From assembly GCA_032158295.1 (NCBI GenBank), contig CM063245.1, positions 25,477,726-25,541,725 on the forward strand: DNA of 64,000 nucleotides, written 5' to 3'. The stretch's first letter is position 1, and every line of letters starts with the position of its first letter. The position numbers were made by a program, and so were the translations under genes. Source of the stretch: Pycnopodia helianthoides (Eukaryota > Echinodermata > Asteroidea > Forcipulatida > Asteriidae). The notes below the pieces were generated by a model, which saw only the letters and a program-made list of their open reading frames with translations, ran no database searches and was not told the DNA's origin. Below, in pieces: positions 1 to 13,000 of this stretch.

Positions 1-1119
1 TGCTGGCTTGATGACACCTTTCTTTAGCATGTCGGCTATCTCCTTCTCTGCCACTTCCCTCTGATGAATTGGCAACCTCCTCGGTGGTTGCTTCACAGGA
101 AGTGAACTACCGGTTTCAATACGGTGCTTGGTATAAGTTGTCTTACCAATATCTCCATCTCCTTTAGAGAACAGCGCCTGGTTCTTGATCAGGAGGTTCT
201 TTACCTGAATTTCTTCTGTTCCGTCTAAGCGAAGTGTGCTTCTCTGATAAAGGTCATTTAAATGTTCAGGAATTTGGCCATGTTCTCCCTTGCAGTTCCT
301 ATCACCATCACAAGATCGGACGATGTTGATTTGCTCCGATTTCACTTGATCACCTGCATCCAGGTTGGGCCCAACTGCGTCGACTGTTTGGAATGTACCT
401 GCCGTCGTTCCTTTGTAGATAGTCACTTGAGTGTCAGTTGGATTCATCAGTCTTACTGGCACTATTCCCTCCTTGGTGCTGACTAGCGAGGGTGCTAGCA
501 TGAGATTATTTCTCTTGACAAGACCAAGGGCCGGTTCAATCATCCCATACGGAACTCCTCCTGCATTCTCGCTGAGTCTTCCTGCCATTACCATTTCTGT
601 CTGTGCCGGTACTACCACTGTTTCAATAACGGTCACACGACAGCTCCGCTGTCGATCGGATGTGTCCCTGAGAGGTAACTCTATTCCCCTCCACTGCAGA
701 GTGTTGCTGGTTATGTCAATTGAGCAATTCTCAGATTGCAAGAAATCTAAACCCAGGAGCACCTCATTGCTAATGTCAGCGACGATAAATTTGTGAGAGA
801 CAAGGTGGCCACCCAACTTCAGATTCACTGTTACTTCCCCTGAGACTTCCAAACTCATATCATTTGCGACGTTCACCTCCACGCAAGTTTTGGCAATGCT
901 GCATTGTTCTTTCTTTGACCATTTATTGACAATTCTCTCAGATATAATTGATACCGAAGCCCCCGTGTCAATCAGAAGTATTGCATCTACTCCATTCAAA
1001 GAAGCATCTAAAAATAACCCACTTCCAACTGCATTAACCTCTCCCCTTTGAAGAGTGCTGTTAGGCCCCTTGGCTACAGCTGAGTCTTGGCCCCCAGGCT
1101 CAGCTACTAACAGTTTTCC
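1..1119 (-). CDS. pol: Gypsy pol: protease and N-terminal reverse transcriptase, partial, no own ATG
   Basis: Reading the minus strand from 1119 to 1 in one frame gives an uninterrupted translation of about 370 codons. It contains LLIDTGASVSIIS (active-site codons at 958-969), the catalytic motif of an aspartic retro-protease. About 60 residues later comes the hydrophobic LGxDFL-like segment of the flap-distal lobe. The last part reads SKGDGDIG, then PVKQPPRRLP and MLKKGVIKPA, the conserved linker into the reverse transcriptase palm of Ty3/Gypsy elements. The frame starts without a usable ATG. It overlaps the end of gag in the -1 register, so the product is expected as a Gag-Pol fusion made by frameshifting. 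It is truncated by the window edge. Confidence 0.9.
1058..1119 (-). promoter_or_regulatory. Candidate -1 ribosomal frameshift signal at the gag-pol junction
   Basis: In element sense the heptamer GGAAAAC (1119-1113) lies in the gag frame as G GAA AAC, two codons before the gag stop, and pol is in the -1 frame. Seven bases downstream a perfect 7-bp stem can form (1105-1099 with 1084-1078). A second perfect 7-bp pairing joins 1113-1107 to 1064-1058 around it. A slippery heptamer followed by a stable structure is the known design for retroviral and gypsy frameshifting. The heptamer is GGA-type rather than three identical bases, so efficiency is uncertain. Confidence 0.6.
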
Positions 1120-2842
1120 TGTTTTTCAATGTGTTGAGACTGTTGGACGTTCACATGAGCTGGTGTAGTGATATCACCCCTTTCCAGTAAGGGACAGTTA
1201 GGTCTAATATGGCCATACTCCTTGCAATTATAGCACTGAGGCCCCCTTCCGTCTGACCTTCGGGTCCCGCCAGGCTTCCTTCTGTTCAGCTGTCTTTGAA
1301 GTTCCCCAAGCTGTTCTGACATTTTCAATATTTGCTGCTGCAACTCTGCTGGCTCTGTACGTGTTTGAATGGCCTGAATTGTTTCATTTGGGGTTACCTG
1401 TCTCACATTGACTTTCCTCAGGTCCATCATCCGACGTTCTTTTTCTGCCTTTTGAAGGGCTTCTAATTCAACTGCGGCTGCGACGGCGCTGTCAAGTGTT
1501 GTTGTTCTCATTTGCATAACCCTTATTCTAATGTCCCCGTCAGCCAACGCATCTAGAAAATGGTCTCTACCCATGTGATCTTTGCTTTCAGACGGTAGGT
1601 CCACATACACTTTTTCCACCAGTCGTCGGATCTCCTCGGCCATTTCTACAAGGCTTTCTGTAGTTTTCTGTCGGCGGTTTCTGAGTTGAGCCCTATAGAG
1701 TTCTTTCCTTCCCAGTGGATCGAAACGGCCCTGCAGCGCTTTCACTAACTTATCGTAATCTCCAGTCGCATCTTTTGGCATTGTACTTAATACCTGCTGT
1801 GCTGAGCCAGTTAACAAGACGGCCAAAAACTGTAACTTGTCTTTGTCACTCCATCCATTGAGCTCTGAGCATAGCTCAAAGTGCTTAAGGTAGGCCGGCC
1901 ATGATGCTTTTCCATCATATCTGTCGGGTTTGATCAATGGCCTAGTTCTCTCTACCCGCTTGGTACTGTTCCCATTATTGTCCAATGTCTTGTCTTTTAT
2001 GCTAATTGCTTCCTGATCTTTAGAAGGTACCGGATTAGATTTAGCAATGACATCATCACTTTGGGGCTCTTGTGGCTTACCCTCCTTGGCTGATTTCCCC
2101 GACGCAGTCAATGGTACACTTGCTTCGGTTGACTTATATTTTGTCGGTTCATGTCCACTCTCGGCCGGCAAGGCGGTGGGCAAAATGCCCATAAAGTCTG
2201 GTGTAGACAACCCTTTTCTGTGGACGCTGCAGACCGATCCGTTCCCCTCTGTCCTTGTAGGCGTACTTGGATTTTGTCCGTACCCATTGTCACTTTCCAG
2301 TCTCTGAGCTTCAATAAAAGGCTGAAACAGTGATGTTCTGCGGGTCGATTCCCTCTGTGGTGGCTCGGGCTGATCGTGTATATTCCTAACCCTTCCATTG
2401 TGTCAAAAGTGGAAACAAACTGATTTGTTGACGCTGTTGTTGTTTTCGGAAATTCATTTTCCTTCTTTATTATAGCAGACGGGTACCGAGGGCTGGGGTC
2501 TTCAAATCTTCCTGCCCGTTCCGTTTGAACGGCCGCTGTATCTTTAGGGATCATACCCCCACCTGTGTTTGAGTCAGTAGCGCAGCTGTTAGGTAGCCTT
2601 ACACCTGTAGATTCTGTTCCGCTAAATTCAACCTGCCGTATGGTGTGACCTGTCTGATGGCGCTCATTAGATTCACTGGATGGCTCGCCATTGGTTCTTC
2701 CTCCTAAAGGTGCAGTCTTTTTCCGACTACTGTTGCGTTCCTGCATGCTTTGAGAGATTAATTCAATTTCTCTTGTAACCTCCTCATACCTTTCCTCCAG
2801 TAAACGTTGCAACCTCATAATAGAGGGCTGCTGGGATTCCAT
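1107..2842 (-). pseudogene. gag: Gypsy gag (capsid plus CCHC nucleocapsid), one frame break near 2340-2402
   Basis: The first ATG with coding-like sequence is at 2842-2840 and opens a segment with a charged coiled-coil-like stretch (RLLEERYEEVTREIEL). Coding character changes register between about 2402 and 2340: the downstream frame is closed by a TGA at 2405-2403, while the upstream frame loses protein-like composition. This is best explained by a single indel. The downstream frame runs to tandem TAG codons at 1109. It holds a capsid-like region (starting near the residues RYDGKASWPAYLKHFE) and a nucleocapsid zinc knuckle, CYNCKEYGHIRPNC (C-X2-C-X4-H-X4-C). Gag would assemble the particle and package the RNA. 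I do not give a repaired frame. Confidence 0.85.
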
Positions 2843-2879
2843 GCCGAACTGTGGTCTAAGTAAACAAACAAAATAATAC

Positions 2880-3160
2880 TCCGGGCGGCTTTCCGGTCGT
2901 CTTTCCAGGCGTCTTTCTGGGCGGCTCTCCGGGCGGCTTTCCGGGCGGCTTGGGCACTGGTTCTTGGAAGCTTTTGTGTGTCTCGGTCTACACCACTGAC
3001 ACGATTCATTTATGTACACTACACATCAGCAATTCCACGGATCGTCTCTGGCTAGTCGATCTCTCCGGGCGGCTTTCCGGGCGGCTTTCCGGTCGTCTTT
3101 CCGGGTGGCTCTCTCCGGGCGGCTCTCCGGACGGCTCTCCGGGCGGCTTGGGCACTGGTT
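2880..3160 (-). repeat. GC-rich short tandem repeat in the gypsy leader
   Basis: About 12-bp GC-rich units (CCGGGCGGCTTT and variants) occur in two blocks, about 2880-2952 and 3062-3150, separated by a unique stretch. On the minus strand the units read as Arg-Pro-Glu-Ser repeats, but they lie upstream of the gag ATG and are probably untranslated leader. Confidence 0.8.
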
Positions 3161-3169
3161 CTTGACAGC

Positions 3170-3362
3170 TTTTGTGTGTGCGCCTCGGTCTACACCACTG
3201 GCACGACTGGTTTTCCCTATCCGGGCGGCTTGGACTCTTACTGTCGTTCTGCTACCTTTCGTGAGTGCGCCTCGGTTTACACCACTGGCACGACTGGTTT
3301 TCTCTTTCTGGACGGCACTAGTCAGCAAGTGCCTCGGTTTACACCACTGGCGCAACTGTTTC
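3170..3362 (-). repeat. Leader tandem repeat, about 60-bp units
   Basis: The phrase cctcggt(t/c)tacaccactg recurs at about 3182, 3270 and 3332, with a related copy at 2989 and a decayed one near 3391, usually followed by gcacgactgg. These units lie between PBS and gag in the retrotransposon leader and look like local tandem amplification. Confidence 0.7.
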
Positions 3363-3506
3363 TCTATATAAAAACTATTAACCAGTCAGCTCGGTTTACA
3401 TCACTGCCAAAACAAAACTCTGCACAAGCATGTACTAAAGCAAGTTGAAGAACACAAACAAAAACATCAAGCAAACTTACTAGTAATACTAACAGAAATA
3501 TCGCGA

Positions 3507-3517
3507 CGCTGCCACCA
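3507..3517 (-). other. Primer-binding site, tRNA-Leu type
   Basis: In element sense the sequence TGGTGGCAGCG lies one base inside the LTR end. It is complementary to the 3' acceptor strand, discriminator base and CCA of eukaryotic tRNA-Leu (AAG/UAG isoacceptors, recalled from human). The match covers 11 bases and then stops. Confidence 0.8.
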
Positions 3518-3518
3518 A

Positions 3519-3952
3519 TGTAACGTAGACTCGAGCGGTCTAAGAGTCTCCCTGTAGGTATACGTCTATCTTCTGTTACATACTAAAACACACTCAAATA
3601 AATTCCTTGATGCACCGTATTCTATTTAACTCAACGATGTTTTATTCAGATTCTCTCTTCTTCTTACACTTACTTTAATGATTTGTCTGGCTCCTTCCTT
3701 CTGTTGACCGTTAATCTTTTATCAACATGTAAGTTACTGACGGCGCAATCACTGACTTGGGTCTAAGTTTTGATGCTTCGCCAAAGCCCGCCAAAGTACA
3801 ACTGCCCCACTCTAGTGCGTATCGCGGCCGCCGAATCCGCGCTGCATGCTGCCCATGTGATCTTCACGCAGAGATCACGCGCTGGCCACATGCACGGCGC
3901 CGCTGCAAGAACTGGGTCAGTAACTGCGCCACCAGGCGACTATTTCGCCACA
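3519..3952 (-). repeat. Gypsy 5' LTR
   Basis: In element sense it begins TGTGGCG at 3952 and ends GTTACA at 3519, the TG...CA ends expected of an LTR, next to the PBS. AATAAA in element sense lies at 3646-3641. The 434-bp length is normal for gypsy. The outer boundary is inferred from the TG terminus because the partner LTR is outside the window. Confidence 0.7.
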
Positions 3953-4834
3953 ATATGGACAATGTTTTGAAATAAACTTAAACACATGGTCTATTCAACT
4001 GCCCAATAAATGCCACAGATTTTATGTAAAAACAATATTTATGAAGTTATTAGTAAATTGTCCAGTCTAAACAAGCATCCAAAGTAGGTAATTTGATGGT
4101 TGATAATCTAAATAAATTAGATAAGCTTGATAATTTTTTTAATTTTTTCAAGTGAAGTTTGTTTTTTTAAATTGTTTAACTTCACTTATGCTCAATCTAT
4201 TCAATGATTTGACTTGGCTGTGCCTATAACTGTTGGCTGCTGCAGCCTTGAGGAAAGCGGCTTAGTAAGCTAGCCATAGCCACTGACAAAGTCATCTGTG
4301 CAATTTGAATTTTATGTACGAAGGCAAGAGTTAAATAAATTTAATTAATCTTGAACTTTAAATGTATATTTATTACAAATTTATGATATTATTTTTGTCT
4401 TCATTTTGTGTTGTTTTTCTAATTTTTAAAATTATTAACGGTATTTATTTCTTCAATACTTTTTTCGGGAAGGTGTGTTAAAAAACGTGTAAGTACACTT
4501 ATTTTGTCATCTTAATTGGAAGTCCGAAACAAACACAAAAAAACATTTATAAAACAAGGTTTTATCAACTGGGTATGGGATGACTATGGCATGAAAGAAC
4601 ATGATGTTATGTGCTGTTTATTGTAAATTTTAAACTTGGTAATTAGTAATTGAATTGTAAGCTAGAATTACTTTTTGAATAAAATCTTACTGTTATGTTT
4701 TTGTGAAGAGGCCAGTAAGTTTGCAAAGCTGCCACGAATGTGACTCTTGTAATATAATTGTAGCAAGGATCAAGTGACTATTCTGTTAAATTGGTTTCCA
4801 TTCTTGCTAATTACTTGTCTTGGTGATTATGATC

Positions 4835-5347
4835 TGGGCCCATATTTCTTGCTGCAGAAGTCTCCACTTACTGCCCACAGAATCCTACGCTAAGTGAAGC
4901 ACTTTAAAGGCACAGTACACGTTTTGTAATGACTCTGAAAATTAATGGCAATAGAAAACTTACTTGGTAAGAAGTACAGCAGCGTTGGGTAGTGTAATGA
5001 ATTTTGAGAAACTTTTAACTTAGAAGTACTACGGTTATGGAAAATAAATCACTTTTTATTCCCCCAAATTTGAATCTGCTTTTCAGACTGTGTATTCCTA
5101 TGGGGAATCCTGCGTGGAAATATTTGCTCCGGTTTTTTAGTGATATCTCAAAAACGCAACCACATTTTGTAGTGAAATTTTCACAGGTTAGTTTGATTGT
5201 ATGTACCTACATTTATACAGGATTAACACAATCAGTAGGCTCCAATTGCCAAACGTGTTCTGTGCCTTTAAGCACAGAAATCTGCAGTTAACAGCGCCAA
5301 CAAATTGGACCCTGTTTTTAGACCTCATTGAAATTGAAATATGGGCC
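4835..5347. mobile_element. Outer inverted-repeat element holding a nested MITE
   Basis: The left end reads gggcccatatttc and the right end gaaatatgggcc, so the termini are inverted repeats. A second element (4904-5271) sits inside it at a TTAA. Confidence 0.5.
4904..5271. mobile_element. TTAA-flanked MITE, family 1
   Basis: TTAA-AAGGCACAGTACACG at the left and the inverted ...GTGCCTTTAA at the right mark terminal inverted repeats flanked by the TTAA duplication. The same family occurs at 36645, 41262, 62960 and 63555. TTAA targets suggest piggyBac-type mobilisation; no transposase is present. Confidence 0.85.
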
Positions 5348-6034
5348 TCTTTGCATGTTAGTGCTGTTTATGATTTGTAATATTTCTTAATATTAATGTT
5401 TTACATGACTTCTATGATAATTTAACAAACACACAATAACTAATAATGTTATAACCCCCAATTATTAAACCTTGTTACACCTATATTCCATGCCATTAAA
5501 TTAATCAAGTGATATTTAATACATATGCCATGCAATTTTTTTTTACTGGGTTGATTATGCTTCAGTAGATTTGTTTACATCATTTGTTAATGTCAATAAT
5601 GCACTGGAATTGCATACGATTTTCTCCAACCCTATCCAGTTTGTGCCCTGAAAATCTCTGAGCCCCGCCCCTCAAAGCATAGTCATAATTGGTCGTAGGA
5701 AACCGATAGAGGGCCTGTGTTCTTTCCGAAATCAAGCGGCGTGTGTGTAAGTGAAGCTTTACAATGTCTCTCAACGTGTCGACATATTTGGAGTCTAATG
5801 TCATTGTTTCCTTGAATTAATATTTATTTGACTTAAAGTAGAGTTTAGGAATGCTTCCAAAAGTTTTTGTAGTGCAATCTTGAATGTGATACTGACGTTT
5901 AAGTGCGAACAATTTCATGAACATTCTTGCAAGTTTCACACGACGACCGTACGTGGTGGGCAGACATTAGTCTGATCAAAGAGGGCGCCCTCACTTTTTA
6001 AAATGGTTTTTGCTTTCGTGTTACTAATTTGTAA
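5348..6034. other. Gene-free stretch upstream of RPS9
   Basis: AT-rich sequence with no open frame that looks coding. The RPS9 promoter and non-coding first exon may lie here or between 6343 and 6560, but I cannot place a start site from sequence alone. Confidence 0.5.
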
Positions 6035-6342
6035 TAGACCTTTCTTTTGCAACGTCACAGCCCGAGTTTTTGCCAACCGAGGTTGGAAAACTATGGAAAG
6101 CCATAAATGCAAAACAGAAACAGATAGCCACAGTTTTTAACAATGTTACACAAATATTCAAAAATAGTGTTAAATTTGTTGGAAACAAAGCAACCAATCA
6201 TGAGAGGTACTTTACTTAATTGAAAGTTTGCAGAAAATGTTGAATTTTGTTGAAACGTCTGTTAACACGATTGAGTGTTTTGCTGACATTCGGCCTTCCA
6301 TGCCAACCAGTGCGGTTTGTTGATCAACAAAAGAAAGGTCTA
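6035..6342. mobile_element. MITE with TAGACCTTTCTTTTG inverted termini
   Basis: TAGACCTTTCTTTTG at 6035 is matched by its inverse CAAAAGAAAGGTCTA ending at 6342. The interior has no coding sequence. It lies about 230 bp upstream of the RPS9 ATG. Confidence 0.8.
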
Positions 6343-6571
6343 TAGTAATAGAATACGCTGTTTCATCACAACTTGGCTCTTGCAAGCAAATGATGGGTAA
6401 TTTTTCTCAAATATAAATTTCTTGTGAGAAAAACAGCCCCCCCCCCAAAAAAAAAAAATTATTATTTTTATTTTTTAATTTTTTTAATAGAAATAAATAA
6501 ATCATTTGAATAAATGGACAATTTTTTCACTTGTTTTTTGAAAGGTTTCTGTGACAGTGTGATTTATCAAC

Positions 6572-8654
<2,083 letters not shown>

Positions 8655-9253
8655 ATGCAACGCTAATGGAAAGGAAGAACTCTCAGAGAAATGACATCTT
8701 CTCTTGACTGTAGACCACCTTGAAGATGTGAACATCTTGATATTAATCACATCTTAAACATTAGATGTTACCTTAGGTGTTATTACATGCAACTTGGATT
8801 GGCAGCTATCTTGTATCGCCAATACTGAACTGTGGGGCACCATGTTGGTTTATTGACTTTGACCTTTGTGGAGATTACTGCCCAACTTGGAACTGAACCT
8901 TCTTGTATCATTGTACATGTACATACAACAACTATCTTGGGACAATGGCCCATATTGAGATTGTTACCCATCTGGATTCTTATACATGAACATTCAACCT
9001 GCTTTTGAAAAACAAACAAAGATGGCTGCATTGTCAGTAGTCCAAAATCCAAACTCGATCCAATTTTATAAAGCTTGAAAGCAGAAAATATTGTTCAGAA
9101 TTTTTTTTTGCTAATAAGCAAAATATTTGTGGGGTACCAGTCACAATTTCTTGAACTTGATACACTTTTGGCTGGTTATTTACTCTTGCTTTAAACAAGG
9201 TTCTTCTGTGCTATTGTTAATGCTTGCAGGCTCCATGAAATTAAACGCCTTAA

Positions 9254-9259
9254 AATAAA
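9254..9259 (+). terminator. AATAAA, possible RPS9 poly(A) signal
   Basis: First canonical AATAAA downstream of the RPS9 stop, about 600 bp away; another lies at 9329-9334. Confidence 0.45.
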
Positions 9260-9339
9260 TCAAGCAATTTACCTGTAAGGATATTTTGGCAACCATAATC
9301 AGTCTTGTTCTTCCTTGACATTGGATCAAATAAAATCAA

Positions 9340-10052
9340 CCTGACTTCTATTTTCAGGAATATGAAAAGACAAAATATTTATGTCGTGTTGAATTATTGC
9401 CTTTAATTTGATTTTGTGATTTGTTTATTTATTTATTCATTTTTTTTATGTAAATGAAACCATTGGTAAAAAATGTATAAAAGCGTCAACACATGGCCCC
9501 AGTTTGGATTGTAGCCATGTTATCTATAAGATGCCTAACCCCCACCTCCCCCTTGCCTTGCTAGTAACATCTAAGTGCCCATCGATATATTCAAATTCTC
9601 CTCATCGAGGAAAACAGTTATTGGATGCCCTTATTGTTTGACAAAGCATTGATGTTGGAATTTTTTTTGAAAAAAGGCATTCATATTGGTTATACCCTCT
9701 CACCCAAAGACACCCCCCCCCTCCGAGAGAAGGCGCAACCAACCATTCACGAGACATCTTTATGCGTGGCATCGTCAAGAGAGGTCGCTGCACATCACAT
9801 TTCACCCCCCCCCGGCCGCAATTTGTTTTTGTACCACACACTTACCACGGGGTCAACAATGAAGGGATCCTGGGAGGCGCCCATACCTTTTGCGTGTGTA
9901 CATTAGCCAGCGTGTGGTATGAAAAAACAAATTGGCCCGGGCCGACCGTCGGTAGCTATGTGTGATGTGAACTTCCGCCGTTAACCTTTGGTAACGTTTC
10001 AGGGATTAGAAGGTCAACCAGATCAAGATTCTTGACAAGTGAAGTAGTGAAG
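9340..10052. other. Intergenic spacer RPS9-GDE1
   Basis: No protein-like open frame. It holds C-rich runs near 9711-9722 and 9806-9814. The 100 bases before 10053 should contain the GDE1 promoter or 5' UTR; no TATA box is evident. Confidence 0.5.
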
Positions 10053-13000
10053 ATGGCAATGTTAACACTTCATCTCGTTCTTTCCAGTATTTTCCACCTT
10101 TTCACGGCATTTTCTTTGATATTCTGCCCTCTGTATATAACACTGGGTTGGTTAGTTTCAGTTGAATACTGTTTCTATGCAGCCATTACTGTACTAGCCG
10201 GGGCTTTGCTAGCATTGCTCGTGTTCCGAATACGACGGACCGATAAACAACAGCTGGAAACCTTCAAAGGGTCCGGTTGGCCAAGTAGCAACATTGCACA
10301 CAGAGGTGGAGCGATCGAGGCACCAGAAAATACATTGGTTGCCTTCAAGGAGGTAAATATTCAACATTCTTTATAATAAGGAAAAGATGCCGTCTTGCTC
10401 ATCATCATTGACAGAGTGAGTGAGAGTCGGAGCATGGAAGTCAAAGTACCTCCCCCACCCCCTCCATCTGTCCATGCTGCCCAACAAGGTGGGCTAGGTC
10501 GGAGCATAGGGGAGCAGCCATGAGGGGCGAAAGAATGTTTCGTGTTTTTTAAAATTTTACTTAGCATGGAGGTAGGACTATATAGGATTAGGAACAGGAA
10601 CACCAACAACATGGTCAAAATACTAATAATAGTCAATCAATAATAAAACGTAGGTTAGATAAAGTTTATTTGGGGGGGGGGGGTCATAAGAAATTTAATG
10701 ACTGTTTAATAAGAAAATTATGCTGTCTGCTGTCTTCTCGTCTGGCGTTGGGAATATCTATCCTGATCCAGATAAAACCACCACTTTTTTTGTTCACTCA
10801 TTCTGAACAAAAGTATTATTATCTTATTTATTAATTATTATAGTTATTTAATATTAATAACTGACTTAGGCTATTTATTGGATAGATTAGAAGTATCTTT
10901 GGTCTTAACAAAAATACAGTGCACAATAATTATGTAAAGTGGCGGTCAGATTCTGTGTCATATTCCTTATCTGACTGACAGTATACAAATATAACATGGT
11001 TTGAAGGTGAACAGTCGATATTGGCTCCCCGATGTATTGGAAGTTGACAAACAACTAGTTTGTCAACTTCCAATACTGAGGGGAGCTAATATCGACTGTT
11101 AAACCAAAATAAACCATGTTATATTTGTTTTACTATACCTCATACATATTCAGTTACCAGTACAATATTAGGAGCAAGGGGAAATGAGACCTGTAAAAAT
11201 AAATTGCATCCAGGATAAGCTTTTCATGTGTTGGATGTCGCTAGGGCGCGCGATGTTCGCGCATGCGTACAACACCCGGTGTTCCACGATTGTAAAGCGC
11301 ATGACAAGGCGACAGTCTACTTGTTATGCGCATTTATCATGTGCGTGAATACTCGCGTGCGCATTTGGTGAACAGCAAATATAGATAGTTCCCAGTAGAC
11401 GCCATCTTTACGGGCAAATTGCATTTTGGCTTGCAGATGCATCAAGCGCTCAACTTATTAACGCAGCCGCGTTGTTCACTGACCAATCCTGCAGTGAGTT
11501 TCGTGAAATGCGCGCGTGTTGCACGCCGTTCTCACACGAAACGCACGACTGTTTGTTCCAAACTGCCCGTAAAGATGGCCGATTTACGTCATACTGCAAC
11601 CTATCTGTAGCATCTGGCACGTGATGTTGAATGAACCAGTGATAATTCGACTCTCGGTCATGAATATGTATGAGGTATAGTAATTACAGTCACACGTATG
11701 TGTCTGTTTTTGTAGAGATGGATATTGATTACTGACAGGTAATGACCAAAAAGCAGGGTTCGTATTACTTGGAAGTTGGACTACCGAAAAAAGATCATTG
11801 GAGAAATCTAAAAAAACAATGGACATTCATCTAATAATAATTACATACCAAAAAGTACCTTCTAAATGTTTTTTTTGTAGGCAAGCAAGAATGGGTCAAA
11901 ATTTGTAGAGATGGATATTGAGATGACCAAGGATGGTATACCTGTCATCCTTCACGATGACATGTTAGACAGGACGACTGATGGAATGGGACCTATCAAG
12001 AATTATACTCTAGCTGAGGTGGTCAGACTCAATGCAGCAGCCAAGCATCCACTCAGGTAGTTAAATACTTGTATATATTGACCCCATGTACAACGCAGAA
12101 TGCACCTCTGCACAATGCGCGTCTATCTATTACACCAGTTTTGGGAGTCAATTCCTTTGTCTACATTTGACTCCCAAAATGGCGGACAGGACATGCGCAT
12201 GTAAGTGCGCTGCGCGACGTGCAAGGGGTCAATTGTTCAATTGTCTAGAGACTGTGCAAGTCTTGTGTGTATTCCACAATGTTTGGGAGTCTTGGAATTT
12301 ACCTTCATTGCTTTCATTTGGGAAGGAAATAATAATTGCAAGAAATAGTTAGTGGCCAGACGTTTCGTCCCTAGCAGAGTCTTTCTTGAAGGCTAAAAAT
12401 GATGGAAATGGAAGAAATAATTGTGCAACACCAGTGCCAAAACTAGGGTAAAGGTTTAGTGAGCATAAAGGGGTGTACCATTTTCTAGGGGGCACTTCTG
12501 ACCAATTAAAACTACAGTTTCCAATTTGCATTTCTCTTAAACAAGCTCCTTTTCAGTGTTCTTGTTATTCCATTTACTTTTTTTATAAGATATTTGACGT
12601 GAGTGTACAAACAAAATAGTTTAAAAAAATAATGAAACTATCACATTAAAGGTTATTTTAAATTTAATACTTTACTCTGGTAATTTGTAATCTAGTGGAG
12701 CACTTTTAATGGAGGAGCACCTGGGGCCACGGACATCAATTGGGGGAGGGGGGCACGTGCCCCCCATGGCCCCCTCCCTTATTTTGGCCACAGCACAAAA
12801 CGAACACTTGGATATGTGCAAGAGTTATATATCTAGGACCATTGTTGCAGGATCACTGGCCTGAGTACACTTATATTATGAGCACAGAGCTAGAAAACTT
12901 GAACTCTGCAAATTTGGGTTTAATATTTAGTGTTTGTGACATACATCCTTTATTCTGTGGAACCCCAGTTTACTCTCCTGCCCAACTGGCTCGTTCCACA

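Larger units (their letters stand above)
1..3952 (-). mobile_element. Ty3/Gypsy LTR retrotransposon, 5' part, minus strand
   Basis: On the minus strand the order is LTR (3519-3952), PBS (3507-3517), repeat-rich leader (2843-3506), gag (2842 down to 1107) and pol (1119 down to the window edge). The zinc knuckle, the DTGA protease motif, the start of the RT domain and the order PR-RT are those of Ty3/Gypsy (Metaviridae) elements. The 3' part of pol, including integrase, and the 3' LTR lie outside the window. Pol is open over all 1.1 kb visible, while gag has one frame break near 2400, so the copy looks young but probably not autonomous. Host-gene function is not implied. Confidence 0.93.

Noticed and set aside
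262..796. Plus-strand open frames over the start of the window
   Set aside because: Antisense shadows of the gypsy protease/RT frame, which is open and has family motifs on the minus strand.
5580..5804. 74-codon minus-strand frame
   Set aside because: No recognisable domain, no neighbouring exon and ordinary composition; likely chance.
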